A stretch of 64,000 bases of DNA from NCBI GenBank assembly GCA_045646245.1, contig JAZRKJ010000086.1:15162-79161 (forward strand), in the 5' to 3' direction. The DNA comes from SIG607 sp045646245. Lineage in GTDB: Bacteria > Bacillota > Clostridia > Oscillospirales > Acutalibacteraceae. The notes below the pieces were generated by a model, which was not told where the DNA came from, did not search any database, and worked only from the letters and a program-made list of their open reading frames with translations. A program made the position numbers and the translations under genes. Positions 50,179 through 58,192 of the stretch are shown one piece after another (within the stretch, counting starts at the first letter, position 1; each line of letters begins with the position of its first letter).

Positions 50179-50876
50179 CTGAACACCTCCCTGAATAATT
50201 GGTCAAGGCTCTTGCCGTACTGCGCTCTCGTTTCATCAGCATTACCCGCAAGGTGAATTTTTCCCTGACTCATAAAAGCAAAATCGTCAAGCACGGGTTC
50301 AATATCGGTAATAAGATGGGTGGTAATAATCACCGACGCTTCTTCGTTATAATTTCCGATAATGGTACTGAGTATATAATCTCTTGCCGCAGGGTCAACA
50401 CCGCCGATAGGTTCGTCTAACATATAAAGCTTTGCCCTTCTTGACATAACAAGAATAAGCTGAACCTTTTCTTTAGTTCCTTTGGACAAAGTTTTTACCT
50501 GAGCTTTAGGATCTATGTTTAAATCCTTAAGCATTTTACGGGCGACTTCTTCGTCAAAATCGTCATAAAAAGTCTTAAAGAAGCCTATCATTTCTTCAAC
50601 ACTCATTCGGGTGCTGAAATACGGACGTTCCGGAAGGTAAGAAATAAATTTGTTAGTTTCTTCACTTCTCTCAATTCCGCAAACGGTAATTCTTCCGCTG
50701 TCAGGAACAAGAAGCCCTGCTATGAGCTTTAATAAAGTAGATTTACCGCAACCGTTAGGTCCCAAAAGTCCCATAATTTTACCCGAAACCAAGGTCAATC
50801 CCAAATTATCAAGTACAGGAACACCTTTTTTATAGCTTTTGCAAAGTTCTTCGCAAATTAAAATGGGTTTGCTCAT
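50172..50876 (-). CDS. ABC transporter ATP-binding protein (YtrB-like)
   Basis: A 234-residue ATPase with Walker A GLLGPNGCGKSTLLKLIAG, Q-loop SYLPERPYF, signature LSKGTKEKVQLILVMS and Walker B LYMLDEPIGGVDP, with the switch histidine in IITTHLITDIEP. The signature LSKG instead of LSGG is common in this branch. Starts overlap by 4 bp with the GntR gene and 7 bp with the permease. The pattern fits exporters such as YtrB, BcrA-like transporters; substrate unknown. Confidence 0.9.
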   Translation of the reverse strand: MSKPILICEELCKSYKKGVPVLDNLGLTLVSGKIMGLLGPNGCGKSTLLKLIAGLLVPDSGRITVCGIERSEETNKFISYLPERPYFSTRMSVEEMIGFFKTFYDDFDEEVARKMLKDLNIDPKAQVKTLSKGTKEKVQLILVMSRRAKLYMLDEPIGGVDPAARDYILSTIIGNYNEEASVIITTHLITDIEPVLDDFAFMSQGKIHLAGNADETRAQYGKSLDQLFREVFRC

Positions 50877-51238
50877 TGCATTCCCTCTCTTTCTTTAATA
50901 AAATCGGAAAATTCAGCATAAGTTACGCCAAGCTCGTTCGCTTTATTTAAAGCGCTTTCCATAAAGGAAATTTTAAAAGCTTTTAACGCCTGTTCAATAA
51001 CCGTTTCATCTTCCGTTACAAACCTGCCCACCGTGGTACGGCTGACAAGCAAGCCCTCCGTTTCAAGTACGGTAAGCGCTTTCTGAACGGTATTGGGATT
51101 AACCCCCAATTCCATAGCAAGGCTGCGAACCGTAGGAAACTGACTTCCCGCATTATACTCCCCCGTTAAAATCTTAATCCGCAAGGAGGATGCAATCTGT
51201 CCCGAAACACTACTGCCGGGGTCAAACCTCCACGACAT
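50873..51238 (-). CDS. GntR-family (YtrA subfamily) transcriptional regulator
   Basis: A 121-residue regulator made of the winged helix-turn-helix (QIASSLRIKILTGEYNAGSQ, FPTVRSLAMELGVNPNTVQK) plus a short helical tail of about 45 residues. This small C-terminal domain is the mark of YtrA-type GntR proteins, which repress adjacent ABC transporter genes and respond to cell-wall antibiotics. It heads the leftward operon and overlaps the ATPase gene by 4 bp. Autoregulation through the promoter at 51268-51296 is expected. Confidence 0.92.
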   Translation of the reverse strand: MSWRFDPGSSVSGQIASSLRIKILTGEYNAGSQFPTVRSLAMELGVNPNTVQKALTVLETEGLLVSRTTVGRFVTEDETVIEQALKAFKISFMESALNKANELGVTYAEFSDFIKEREGMQ

Positions 51239-51267
51239 TATATCACCTCTTTCCTTGTACTATCCAA

Positions 51268-51296
51268 ATAATACAATATTTTCTTTTTATTGTCAA
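51268..51296 (-). promoter_or_regulatory. Promoter of the GntR/ABC operon
   Basis: Minus strand TTGACA (51296-51291), 17 bp, TATTAT (51273-51268), 29 bp before the GntR start. It is divergent from the hexuronide operon promoter. Confidence 0.72.
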
Positions 51297-51319
51297 TATA
51301 TGTGACACAACTGTAATAT

Positions 51320-51384
51320 TTGAACGATATGTCAATAATTTTGAACGATACGATATTGTTTTTCGGTTTTTAATATTTTATAAT
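51320..51384 (+). promoter_or_regulatory. Direct-repeat operator and promoter of the hexuronide operon
   Basis: TTGAACGATA occurs at 51320-51329 and 51341-51350, exactly 21 bp apart. Five bp later is TTGTTT (51356-51361), 17 bp, TATAAT (51379-51384). The same 10-mer is found in the promoter of the AraC gene at the other end of the operon (58137-58128), linking regulator and target. Confidence 0.75.
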
Positions 51385-51417
51385 ATATATAATATTTTTT
51401 TACAAAGGGGTAATATT

Positions 51418-53124
51418 GTGCGTAGACTCTTTGATGAACATATTATTAGAAAATACACTTTTCTCGACGGCGCCTGGGATTTCTGTGCCGATCCGGATAA
51501 TATCGGCGAAAGCCAAGGGTATTATGACGGACTTAAAAAAAGCGAAACCGTAACCGTTCCTTCGGTATGGAATAATAAGTTAAGTCTCTTTAATTACCAA
51601 GGCGTTTGCTGGTACCAGAAAGACTTTTATTTTGAAGGTACCGCCCGTCTTGTTTTCGAAGGTGTTATGACCGAATGTAAGGTATGGCTTGACGGACAGT
51701 ACTTAGGCTACCATTACGGCGGTTTTTGTCAGTTTGATTTTATAGTTCCGGATTTAAAAGCGGGTATGCATAAACTTGTTTTGAAGGTAGACAATTCCTT
51801 TGACGAAAATTCCATTCCTCAAAATGAAGTGGACTGGTTCCGTTTCGGCGGAATAACAAGAAGCGTTTCGGTTGAAAAACTTGAAGGCGTTGCAATTACT
51901 TACGGCAAGTTCGATTACGTTTTAAACGAGGACAGAACCGAAGCCGACGTTATTTTCACTGCCGAGCTTTACGGCGCGGACAAGAAAAAAGAAACCACTC
52001 TTAATATAACTCTTGACGGTGAAACTTTGTTTTCCAAAAAGATTGCTCTTCGCAGAAATTCCAAAGAAACTATTGTTAGTGAAAAAATCAAGGTAAAGAA
52101 TATAAAGCTCTGGGACGTTGACTCCCCTTATCTTTACACCCTGACCTTTTCTACCGATACCGACGACCTTATTGACAAGGTAGGTTTCCGTACAATAGAA
52201 GTTAAAGACTGTAAACTATGGCTCAACGGTAAAAATCTTGAAATCAGAGGTGTTAACCGTCACGAAGACCATCCTGAATTCGGTATGTCTGTTCCTGCGG
52301 CGGCTATGGAACGCGACCTTGACATAATTATTGATATGGGTTGCAACGCCGTAAGAGGCTCTCACTACCCCAATTCAAGAATATTCCTTGATATGCTTGA
52401 CCAAAGAGGAATTCTTTTCTGGAGTGAAATTCCCATTTGGGGATGTGGATTTAAGGAAGAAACTCTAAAAAACAAAAAAGTTTTGAAACGCGGATTGGAA
52501 ATGCATAAAGAAATGGTTCGTTGCTACTATAACCACCCATCTATTATTCTTTGGGGTATGCACAACGAAATACGTTCTAATACCGACGCCGCCTTCATAA
52601 TGTCTAAGCTTTATTACACTTATCTAAAAACCAACGGAGGTAATCGTCTTGTAACTTATGCTTCCGATAAGCCTATGATAGACATTTGTTTCGAATTTTG
52701 CGATATTATTTCAATTAATCAATATTTTGGCTGGTACATCGGAACCAGAGAGGATTGGAAGGACTTCCCCGATAAGTTCGATAAACGCAGAAGAGAATTA
52801 GGTTTTGGAGACAAACCCGTTATTATGAGTGAATTCGGCGGCGCCGCCTCTTACGGCTACCACACTTTCGGTGACGTTAAATGGACCGAAGAATACCAAG
52901 CCAAGCTTCACGAAATAGCGCTTCAAACCTTCCACGACTGTCCTTATATGGTAGGCTCTTATATCTGGCAGTTCTGTGATACGGGTTCCGACAAAGACGT
53001 TGCTAAAGTTAAAACCCTTAACAACAAAGGTTTATTAAGCGCTTACCGTGAACCTAAAATGGCTTATTTCACCGTAAAAGAAAAATATTTAAAATTCAAG
53101 GAAGAGGCAGAAAACAATGGCTAA
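51418..53124 (+). CDS. uidA: GH2 beta-glucuronidase/beta-galacturonidase
   Basis: A 568-residue cytoplasmic GH2 enzyme with a jelly-roll N-terminus, immunoglobulin-like domain and TIM barrel. The acid/base is E384 in WGMHNEIRSN and the nucleophile is E472 in IMSEFGGAA. N535-x-K537 in LNNKGLLSA is the NxK motif that recognises the uronate carboxylate. GTG 51418 follows AAAGGGG by seven bases; the open frame upstream covers the promoter. uxaB, uxaA and uxaC follow. Because these belong to the tagaturonate/altronate branch, a beta-galacturonide may be as likely a substrate as a glucuronide. The symbol reflects the family. Confidence 0.85.
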   Translation: MRRLFDEHIIRKYTFLDGAWDFCADPDNIGESQGYYDGLKKSETVTVPSVWNNKLSLFNYQGVCWYQKDFYFEGTARLVFEGVMTECKVWLDGQYLGYHYGGFCQFDFIVPDLKAGMHKLVLKVDNSFDENSIPQNEVDWFRFGGITRSVSVEKLEGVAITYGKFDYVLNEDRTEADVIFTAELYGADKKKETTLNITLDGETLFSKKIALRRNSKETIVSEKIKVKNIKLWDVDSPYLYTLTFSTDTDDLIDKVGFRTIEVKDCKLWLNGKNLEIRGVNRHEDHPEFGMSVPAAAMERDLDIIIDMGCNAVRGSHYPNSRIFLDMLDQRGILFWSEIPIWGCGFKEETLKNKKVLKRGLEMHKEMVRCYYNHPSIILWGMHNEIRSNTDAAFIMSKLYYTYLKTNGGNRLVTYASDKPMIDICFEFCDIISINQYFGWYIGTREDWKDFPDKFDKRRRELGFGDKPVIMSEFGGAASYGYHTFGDVKWTEEYQAKLHEIALQTFHDCPYMVGSYIWQFCDTGSDKDVAKVKTLNNKGLLSAYREPKMAYFTVKEKYLKFKEEAENNG

Positions 53125-54423
53125 TATTACCGATTATAAAAAGGAACAACGTCCCGTCAAGGTTTTGCAGTTCGGCGAAGGTGGCTTCTTAAGAGGCTTT
53201 ATTGACTGGATGATTAAAAAGATGAACGATGCAAACGTTTTTAATTCAAACGTTACGGTCGTTCAGCCCATAGCAAACGGTCTTTGCCAAAAATTAAACG
53301 ACCAAAACGGACTTTATACACATATCATATGTGGCAATGAAGGAACCGAAACCACGCTTATTGACGTTATTGATTCTTGCATTAACCCTTACGACGATTA
53401 CGAGGGATATTTGAATTTAAGTTTAAATAAAGACCTTCGCTTTATAGTTTCCAATACCACCGAAGCGGGCATTACCTTTGACCCAACAGATAAAAACGAC
53501 GGTACTGTTCCAAAAAGCTTCCCCGCAAAGCTCACCGTATTTATGCTAAAGCGTTTTGAAAGCGGGTTGTCCGGTTTTATTCTTATTCCCTGTGAGCTTA
53601 TTGACCGCAACGGCGACAAGTTAAAGGAAACCGTTCTTTCCTACGCAAAGCTTTGGAATCTTAGCGAAGATTTTATCAACTGGGTAGAAAAGGAAAACAT
53701 TTTCTGCAACACTCTTGTTGACAGAATCAATACAGGATATCCTAAAGATGAAAAAATCGACCTTCCTTATGAAGACGAAATGCTTAATACTTCGGAATAT
53801 TTTCATCTTTTTGTTATTGAAACCGATTATGACCTTGAAAACGAAATGCCCTTTTCCAAAGCGGGACTTAACGTTATTGTTACCAAAGATGCACTTGAGC
53901 GTTACCGCACAAGAAAAGTACGCATTTTAAACGGTTCTCACACTTCTATTGTCTGCTACGGTTTACTAAACGGGCTTGAAACGATTGACGACTGTATGAA
54001 GGACAAAACTGTTAAAGAGTTTTTATCACGTTGCCTTTTCGATGAATTTATTCCCACACTTGATTTACCCGAAAAAGAGCTTCAGGATTACGCCGAAAGC
54101 GTACTGGTTCGTTTTGACAATCCTTATATTAAGCATTACCTTTCATCCATTGTTTTAAACTCGGTAAGCAATTTACAGTACGCGTTTTGCCATCAGTTAA
54201 AATATACAAGGAACGCTTTGGAAAGTACCCCGAAAACCTTATTTTCGGTTTTTCAAAGCTTATTGAGTTTTACAAAAAGGGTCAGCCTAACGACGCTCCC
54301 GAAGTTATCGCTGCAATTAAAAACGGATCTTTAAAGGAAATCCTTAAAAACGTTTCCCTTTGGTGCGAAGACCTTTCAGATTTAGAGGAGGCACTTCTTA
54401 ATGCAAATCCATCCATCGGATAA
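53117..54423 (+). pseudogene. uxaB: Tagaturonate reductase (altronate oxidoreductase) gene with one frameshift
   Basis: The N-terminal frame covers 350 codons from ATG 53117 (VKVLQFGEGGFLRGFIDWM, the UxaB NAD-binding start; RILNGSHTSIVCYGLL later). After codon 351 it loses similarity. Adding one A at 54170-54171 restores FTVRVLPSVKIYKERFGKYP and continues to 54423, giving a normal length of about 435 residues. UxaB reduces tagaturonate to altronate. The frameshift is a single base in a short A run, so sequencing error is possible; otherwise the C-terminal domain is lost. It overlaps the GH2 gene by 8 bp and uxaA by 23 bp. Confidence 0.85.
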
Positions 54424-55774
54424 CGTTGAAGTCAAGCTCGACGGACAAAAATACGCCCTTATTGATATTAAAAAGGGTGAAAATATTATAAAATACGGTT
54501 TTCCCATAGGCCACGCAAAAAAAGATATTTTCAAAGGGGAGCAAGTAAACCCTTCTAATTTAAAGTCTAATTTAAGCGGTACCGACAACTGGGAATACCG
54601 CCCTATTTTTGAGCCTGAAATCAACTTTGAAAAGGGTTTCTTTTACGGGTATATCCGCGAAAACGGTGAAGTAGGTGTCAGAAACGATATTTGGGTAATA
54701 CCTACCGTTGGTTGTATTAACGATACCGCAAAGCTTATAGCCAACCAAAACGGCGTTAAAGCCTTCACCCACCCCTACGGCTGTTCTCAGTTAGGCGGCG
54801 ATTTGCTAACCACTCAAAAATTCCTTTGCGGCCTTATAAAGCACCCCAACGCCGGTGGCGTTCTTGTCCTCAGTCTCGGTTGCGAAAACAACCGTATTGA
54901 GCTTATGAAAGAAATGCTGGGCGAAGTAAACCCCAGCCGCATTAAATTTTTAAGCTTGCAGGACTGCGCCGACGAAACGGGCGAAGCAAAAAAACTTATC
55001 GACCAAATCAAAGAAGTAACCGAAAAGGATACAAGAAAAGAAATTCCTATAAGCAAACTGAAAATCGGTGTTAAGTGCGGCGGAAGTGACGGTTACAGCG
55101 GCATTACCGCAAACCCGCTTGTTGGAGCGGTGGCAGATAAATTCTACACCTACGGCGCTTCTGTTCTTATGAGCGAAATACCCGAGGTTTTCGGTGCGGA
55201 GCCAATACTTCTTTCCCGCGCCGACAGCGAAGAAACCTTCCGCAATTGCGCCGATATGATTAACGCTTTCCGTCAATACTTTTTAGACCACGGCGAAAGC
55301 ATTGGCGAAAATCCTTCCCCCGGAAATATTGCAGGCGGTATTTCCACTTTAGAAGAAAAATCGTTGGGTTGTGTTCAGAAGGCAGGTAAGGTTCCGCTCC
55401 GCGGCGCTCTTGATTTTGGAGAAAAAAGCGACGGAAACGGGCTTTATCTTGTAAACGGCCCCGGTAACGACCAGGTAGCCTGTACGGCGCTTGCCTGCAG
55501 CGGCGCTCATATAATTATGTTTACAACAGGGAGAGGTACTCCTTACTGCGGCCCTGTACCGACCTTAAAAATCTCCACTAATACTCCCCTTTTCAAAAAG
55601 AAGTCCCATTGGATAGATTTTAACGCAGGCAGTATTTTGGAAGGCGAAGATAAAACCCTGCTTCGTGATAAGCTTTTTAATCTTTGTATTACAACTGCTA
55701 ACGGAGACTTGACAAAAGGTGAGCAAAAGGGTTATTATGATATTGCTATATTTAAAAATGGTGTAACCCTTTAG
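54401..55774 (+). CDS. uxaA: Altronate dehydratase
   Basis: A 457-residue full-length UxaA, converting D-altronate to 2-keto-3-deoxygluconate. The N-terminal SAF-type domain (MQIHPSDNVEVKLDGQKYAL, IGHAKKDIFKGE) is fused to the catalytic part (NDIWVIPTVGCINDTA, HPYGCSQLGGDL, GVKCGGSDGYSGITANPLVG, FTTGRGTPYCGPVPTLKIST). GAGGAGGC precedes ATG 54401. It overlaps the end of uxaB and is followed by uxaC. KDG kinase and aldolase are not in the window. Confidence 0.95.
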   Translation: MQIHPSDNVEVKLDGQKYALIDIKKGENIIKYGFPIGHAKKDIFKGEQVNPSNLKSNLSGTDNWEYRPIFEPEINFEKGFFYGYIRENGEVGVRNDIWVIPTVGCINDTAKLIANQNGVKAFTHPYGCSQLGGDLLTTQKFLCGLIKHPNAGGVLVLSLGCENNRIELMKEMLGEVNPSRIKFLSLQDCADETGEAKKLIDQIKEVTEKDTRKEIPISKLKIGVKCGGSDGYSGITANPLVGAVADKFYTYGASVLMSEIPEVFGAEPILLSRADSEETFRNCADMINAFRQYFLDHGESIGENPSPGNIAGGISTLEEKSLGCVQKAGKVPLRGALDFGEKSDGNGLYLVNGPGNDQVACTALACSGAHIIMFTTGRGTPYCGPVPTLKISTNTPLFKKKSHWIDFNAGSILEGEDKTLLRDKLFNLCITTANGDLTKGEQKGYYDIAIFKNGVTL

Positions 55775-55784
55775 GAGGAAGGTT

Positions 55785-57179
55785 ATGAGTTATTTAAAGG
55801 ACAATTTTTTACTTAAAAACAAAACCGCCGAAAATCTTTATTTCACTTATGCAAAAGATATGCCGATTTTCGACTACCACTGCCACCTGCCCGAAAAACA
55901 AATACTTGAAGACAAACCCTTTTCCGACATTTTTGAAATCTGGCTTGCCGGCGACCATTACAAATGGCGACTAATGAGAAATTACGGTATCAGCGAAAAT
56001 CTTATTACCGGAAATGCTACCAATAAAGAGAAATTTATTGCTTATTGCACCGTTCTCGGAACCGCTTTCGGCAACCCTCTTTACCATTGGTCACAGGTTG
56101 AATTAAAAGAATTTTTCGGTTGCGAAAAGGAAATTAACGCCCAGAACGCAGAAGCAATCTGGGATGAGTGTAACGCTTATATTAAAGCCAATAATATTAC
56201 TCCCTCTTCCCTTATAACCGGTTCCAACGTTCGTCATATATTCACCACCAACGAAGTTTTTGATAATATGGAAACCTTTAAGGCTATTAAAGAAAAGAAT
56301 TATTCTTTCAGCGTAATTCCCGCTTTCCGTGCCGATAAAATTATGAATATTGAAGCGGCACCTTACAAATCCTATATCGGTATGCTGGAATCCCAAACCC
56401 ACAAAGCGGATAATATTGACGCTTTGGAAAAAGCAATTGAAGACCGTCTTATCGCTTTTAAAGAGGTTGGTACTACCGCAAGTGATATTGCGGTTGAAAG
56501 CGTTCTCCCCGTTTATGACAGAAACGCTGCCGATGAAGTTTATAAGAAGGCGTACAACGGCGAAAAAATCACCGACGACGAAGCAAACGTTTTCAAAGGC
56601 TACCTTACTTATTTCCTTATGAAGCTCTACGCCAAGCACGATATAAGAACCGAACTTCACGTTGGCGCTATGAGAAACAATAACGCAAATATGTTGGCTG
56701 CATTGGGTCTTGACACCGGCTTCGACAGCATAAGCGACACCAACAGTATTAAAAATATGTCACGCTTGTTTGATAAATTAAACAGCGAAAATTCTTTGCC
56801 TCCTACAATTGTCTTTAACCTTAACCCAAAAATGAACAGCGAGATAATGACTCTTATTGGTTGCTTCCAAAATGACCAGGTTCAGGGTAAAATGCAATAC
56901 GGACCTGCTTGGTGGTTCCTTGATAACAAGGTAGGTATGGAAAAGCACCTTGAAGATTTAACCGCAACGGGACATATTGCTACCTTTGTAGGAATGCTTA
57001 CCGACAGCCGTTCGCTTCTTTCCTACCCCAGACATCACTACTTCCGCAGAATACTTTGTAATTATCTCGGTACTCTTATGGAAAACGGTGAAATCACGAA
57101 GGATGAAAAAACAGTAGGCAAAGTAATTCAAAATATTTGCTACTATAACAGTATTAACTACTTCAAAATGGAAGTGTAA
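55785..57179 (+). CDS. uxaC: Glucuronate/galacturonate isomerase
   Basis: A 464-residue amidohydrolase-superfamily isomerase converting galacturonate to tagaturonate (or glucuronate to fructuronate). Metal ligands H32 and H34 are in FDYHCHLPEKQ; LAGDHYKWRLMRNYGI, DIRTELHVGAMRNNN and MLTDSRSLLSYPRHHYFRRI are conserved blocks. AGGAGGAAGG precedes the ATG. It ends the operon and is followed by a strong terminator. Confidence 0.96.
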   Translation: MSYLKDNFLLKNKTAENLYFTYAKDMPIFDYHCHLPEKQILEDKPFSDIFEIWLAGDHYKWRLMRNYGISENLITGNATNKEKFIAYCTVLGTAFGNPLYHWSQVELKEFFGCEKEINAQNAEAIWDECNAYIKANNITPSSLITGSNVRHIFTTNEVFDNMETFKAIKEKNYSFSVIPAFRADKIMNIEAAPYKSYIGMLESQTHKADNIDALEKAIEDRLIAFKEVGTTASDIAVESVLPVYDRNAADEVYKKAYNGEKITDDEANVFKGYLTYFLMKLYAKHDIRTELHVGAMRNNNANMLAALGLDTGFDSISDTNSIKNMSRLFDKLNSENSLPPTIVFNLNPKMNSEIMTLIGCFQNDQVQGKMQYGPAWWFLDNKVGMEKHLEDLTATGHIATFVGMLTDSRSLLSYPRHHYFRRILCNYLGTLMENGEITKDEKTVGKVIQNICYYNSINYFKMEV

Positions 57180-57213
57180 AAAGCTTAGCGTTTACTTCTA
57201 AATCAGCACTACA

Positions 57214-57251
57214 AAAGGGACTGCCTTACTTTTCGGTAAGGCAGTCCCTTT
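57214..57251. terminator. Bidirectional terminator between uxaC and the AraC gene
   Basis: AAAGGGACTGCCTTAC (57214-57229) and GTAAGGCAGTCCCTTT (57236-57251), perfect 16 bp stem with six-base loop. Confidence 0.93.
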
Positions 57252-57259
57252 ATTATTTA

Positions 57260-58093
57260 TTATTTTGATTCTTTCTCTTTGTTTTTGAGAGCCAGAAGGT
57301 ACTTTCGGGGAGTCATCCCGAATTCCTTTTTAAAGCATCTTATTAAGTTGCAAGCATCATTTAGTCCGCAGCTTTCAGCCGTTTCCTGCTGATTCATACC
57401 TTTTTGCAGACAAAAAATCGCATTTTTTATACGACATCTATTCAAATAATCACCAAGAGTAGAGCCGGTATATTTCTTAAAAGCGGTCATAAAAGTAGTT
57501 CTTCCCACTCCCAATTTGTCCGCCAAAGTACTTGCTAAAATGTGCTCTTTATAGTTAGCGCTAACGTAAGAAAGAGCTTCGGAAATATAATACGGCATTT
57601 TTGAAAAGTCACCGTTTTCAGCGGCGCTTTGGGAAATAAGAGATATAAGATACAAAAGCAAAATACGCTTACGGAACAAATCATTTTCCAAAGTGATTTT
57701 ATTTGCAATATCAACAAATTGTTGGCATTGTTCTGCCGAAATTTTAAGTACAGACCCGTTAAGCCCGAAAACATTACTTAATTCCTGCCATTCGGGTACA
57801 TAGTCGGTAACGAAGGTTTTGGAAAAGGTTATGTTAACTCTGCTGTAAAGCATATCGGGTTCACAATAAATATAGTGAGGAGTAAAGGGGCGCAAAAGCA
57901 CAACCTTTGACTGAGTACTGCTTTCCTTTTTATCGGTAAAAAGAACGTTAACGTTTCCTGAAATTATAATACTTATTTCAAAGTAATTGTGCATATGATA
58001 ATCAGTCATATTGGGGAAATAACCTTCATAAGTGTCGGTATGTATATCAGACCACAATTTGCCATAACCTAAAAGTTCTACCTTGCTTGACAT
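57260..58093 (-). CDS. AraC-family regulator of the hexuronide operon
   Basis: A 277-residue regulator. The N-terminal cupin domain has GYFPNMTDYHMHNYFEISIIISG and KVVLLRPFTPHYIYCEP; the C-terminal AraC domain has ASTLADKLGVGRTTFMTAFKK and NQQETAESCGLNDACNLIRCF, ending GMTPRKYLL. ATG 58091-58093 (MSSKVELLG) follows AGTAGGAGGG; the upstream open frame crosses the promoter. Its promoter carries the same TTGAACGATA word as the hexuronide promoter, so it probably controls both. Confidence 0.88.
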   Translation of the reverse strand: MSSKVELLGYGKLWSDIHTDTYEGYFPNMTDYHMHNYFEISIIISGNVNVLFTDKKESSTQSKVVLLRPFTPHYIYCEPDMLYSRVNITFSKTFVTDYVPEWQELSNVFGLNGSVLKISAEQCQQFVDIANKITLENDLFRKRILLLYLISLISQSAAENGDFSKMPYYISEALSYVSANYKEHILASTLADKLGVGRTTFMTAFKKYTGSTLGDYLNRCRIKNAIFCLQKGMNQQETAESCGLNDACNLIRCFKKEFGMTPRKYLLALKNKEKESK

Positions 58094-58118
58094 TATATCA
58101 TCCCTCCTACTATTCATA

Positions 58119-58147
58119 ATATTATCATATCGTTCAAGTTTTTGCAA
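58119..58147 (-). promoter_or_regulatory. Promoter of the hexuronide AraC gene with TTGAACGATA site
   Basis: Minus strand TTGCAA (58147-58142), 17 bp, TAATAT (58124-58119). TTGAACGATA (58137-58128) lies in the spacer, where a bound regulator would repress its own gene. Confidence 0.65.
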
Positions 58148-58153
58148 CAAAAA

Positions 58154-58185
58154 ACAACTGTAACACGCAAAAATGTTACAGTTGT
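58154..58185 (-). terminator. Terminator of pepD
   Basis: ACAACTGTAACA (58154-58165) and TGTTACAGTTGT (58174-58185), perfect 12 bp stem; on the minus strand followed by T6. Confidence 0.85.
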
Positions 58186-58192
58186 CAGTATA

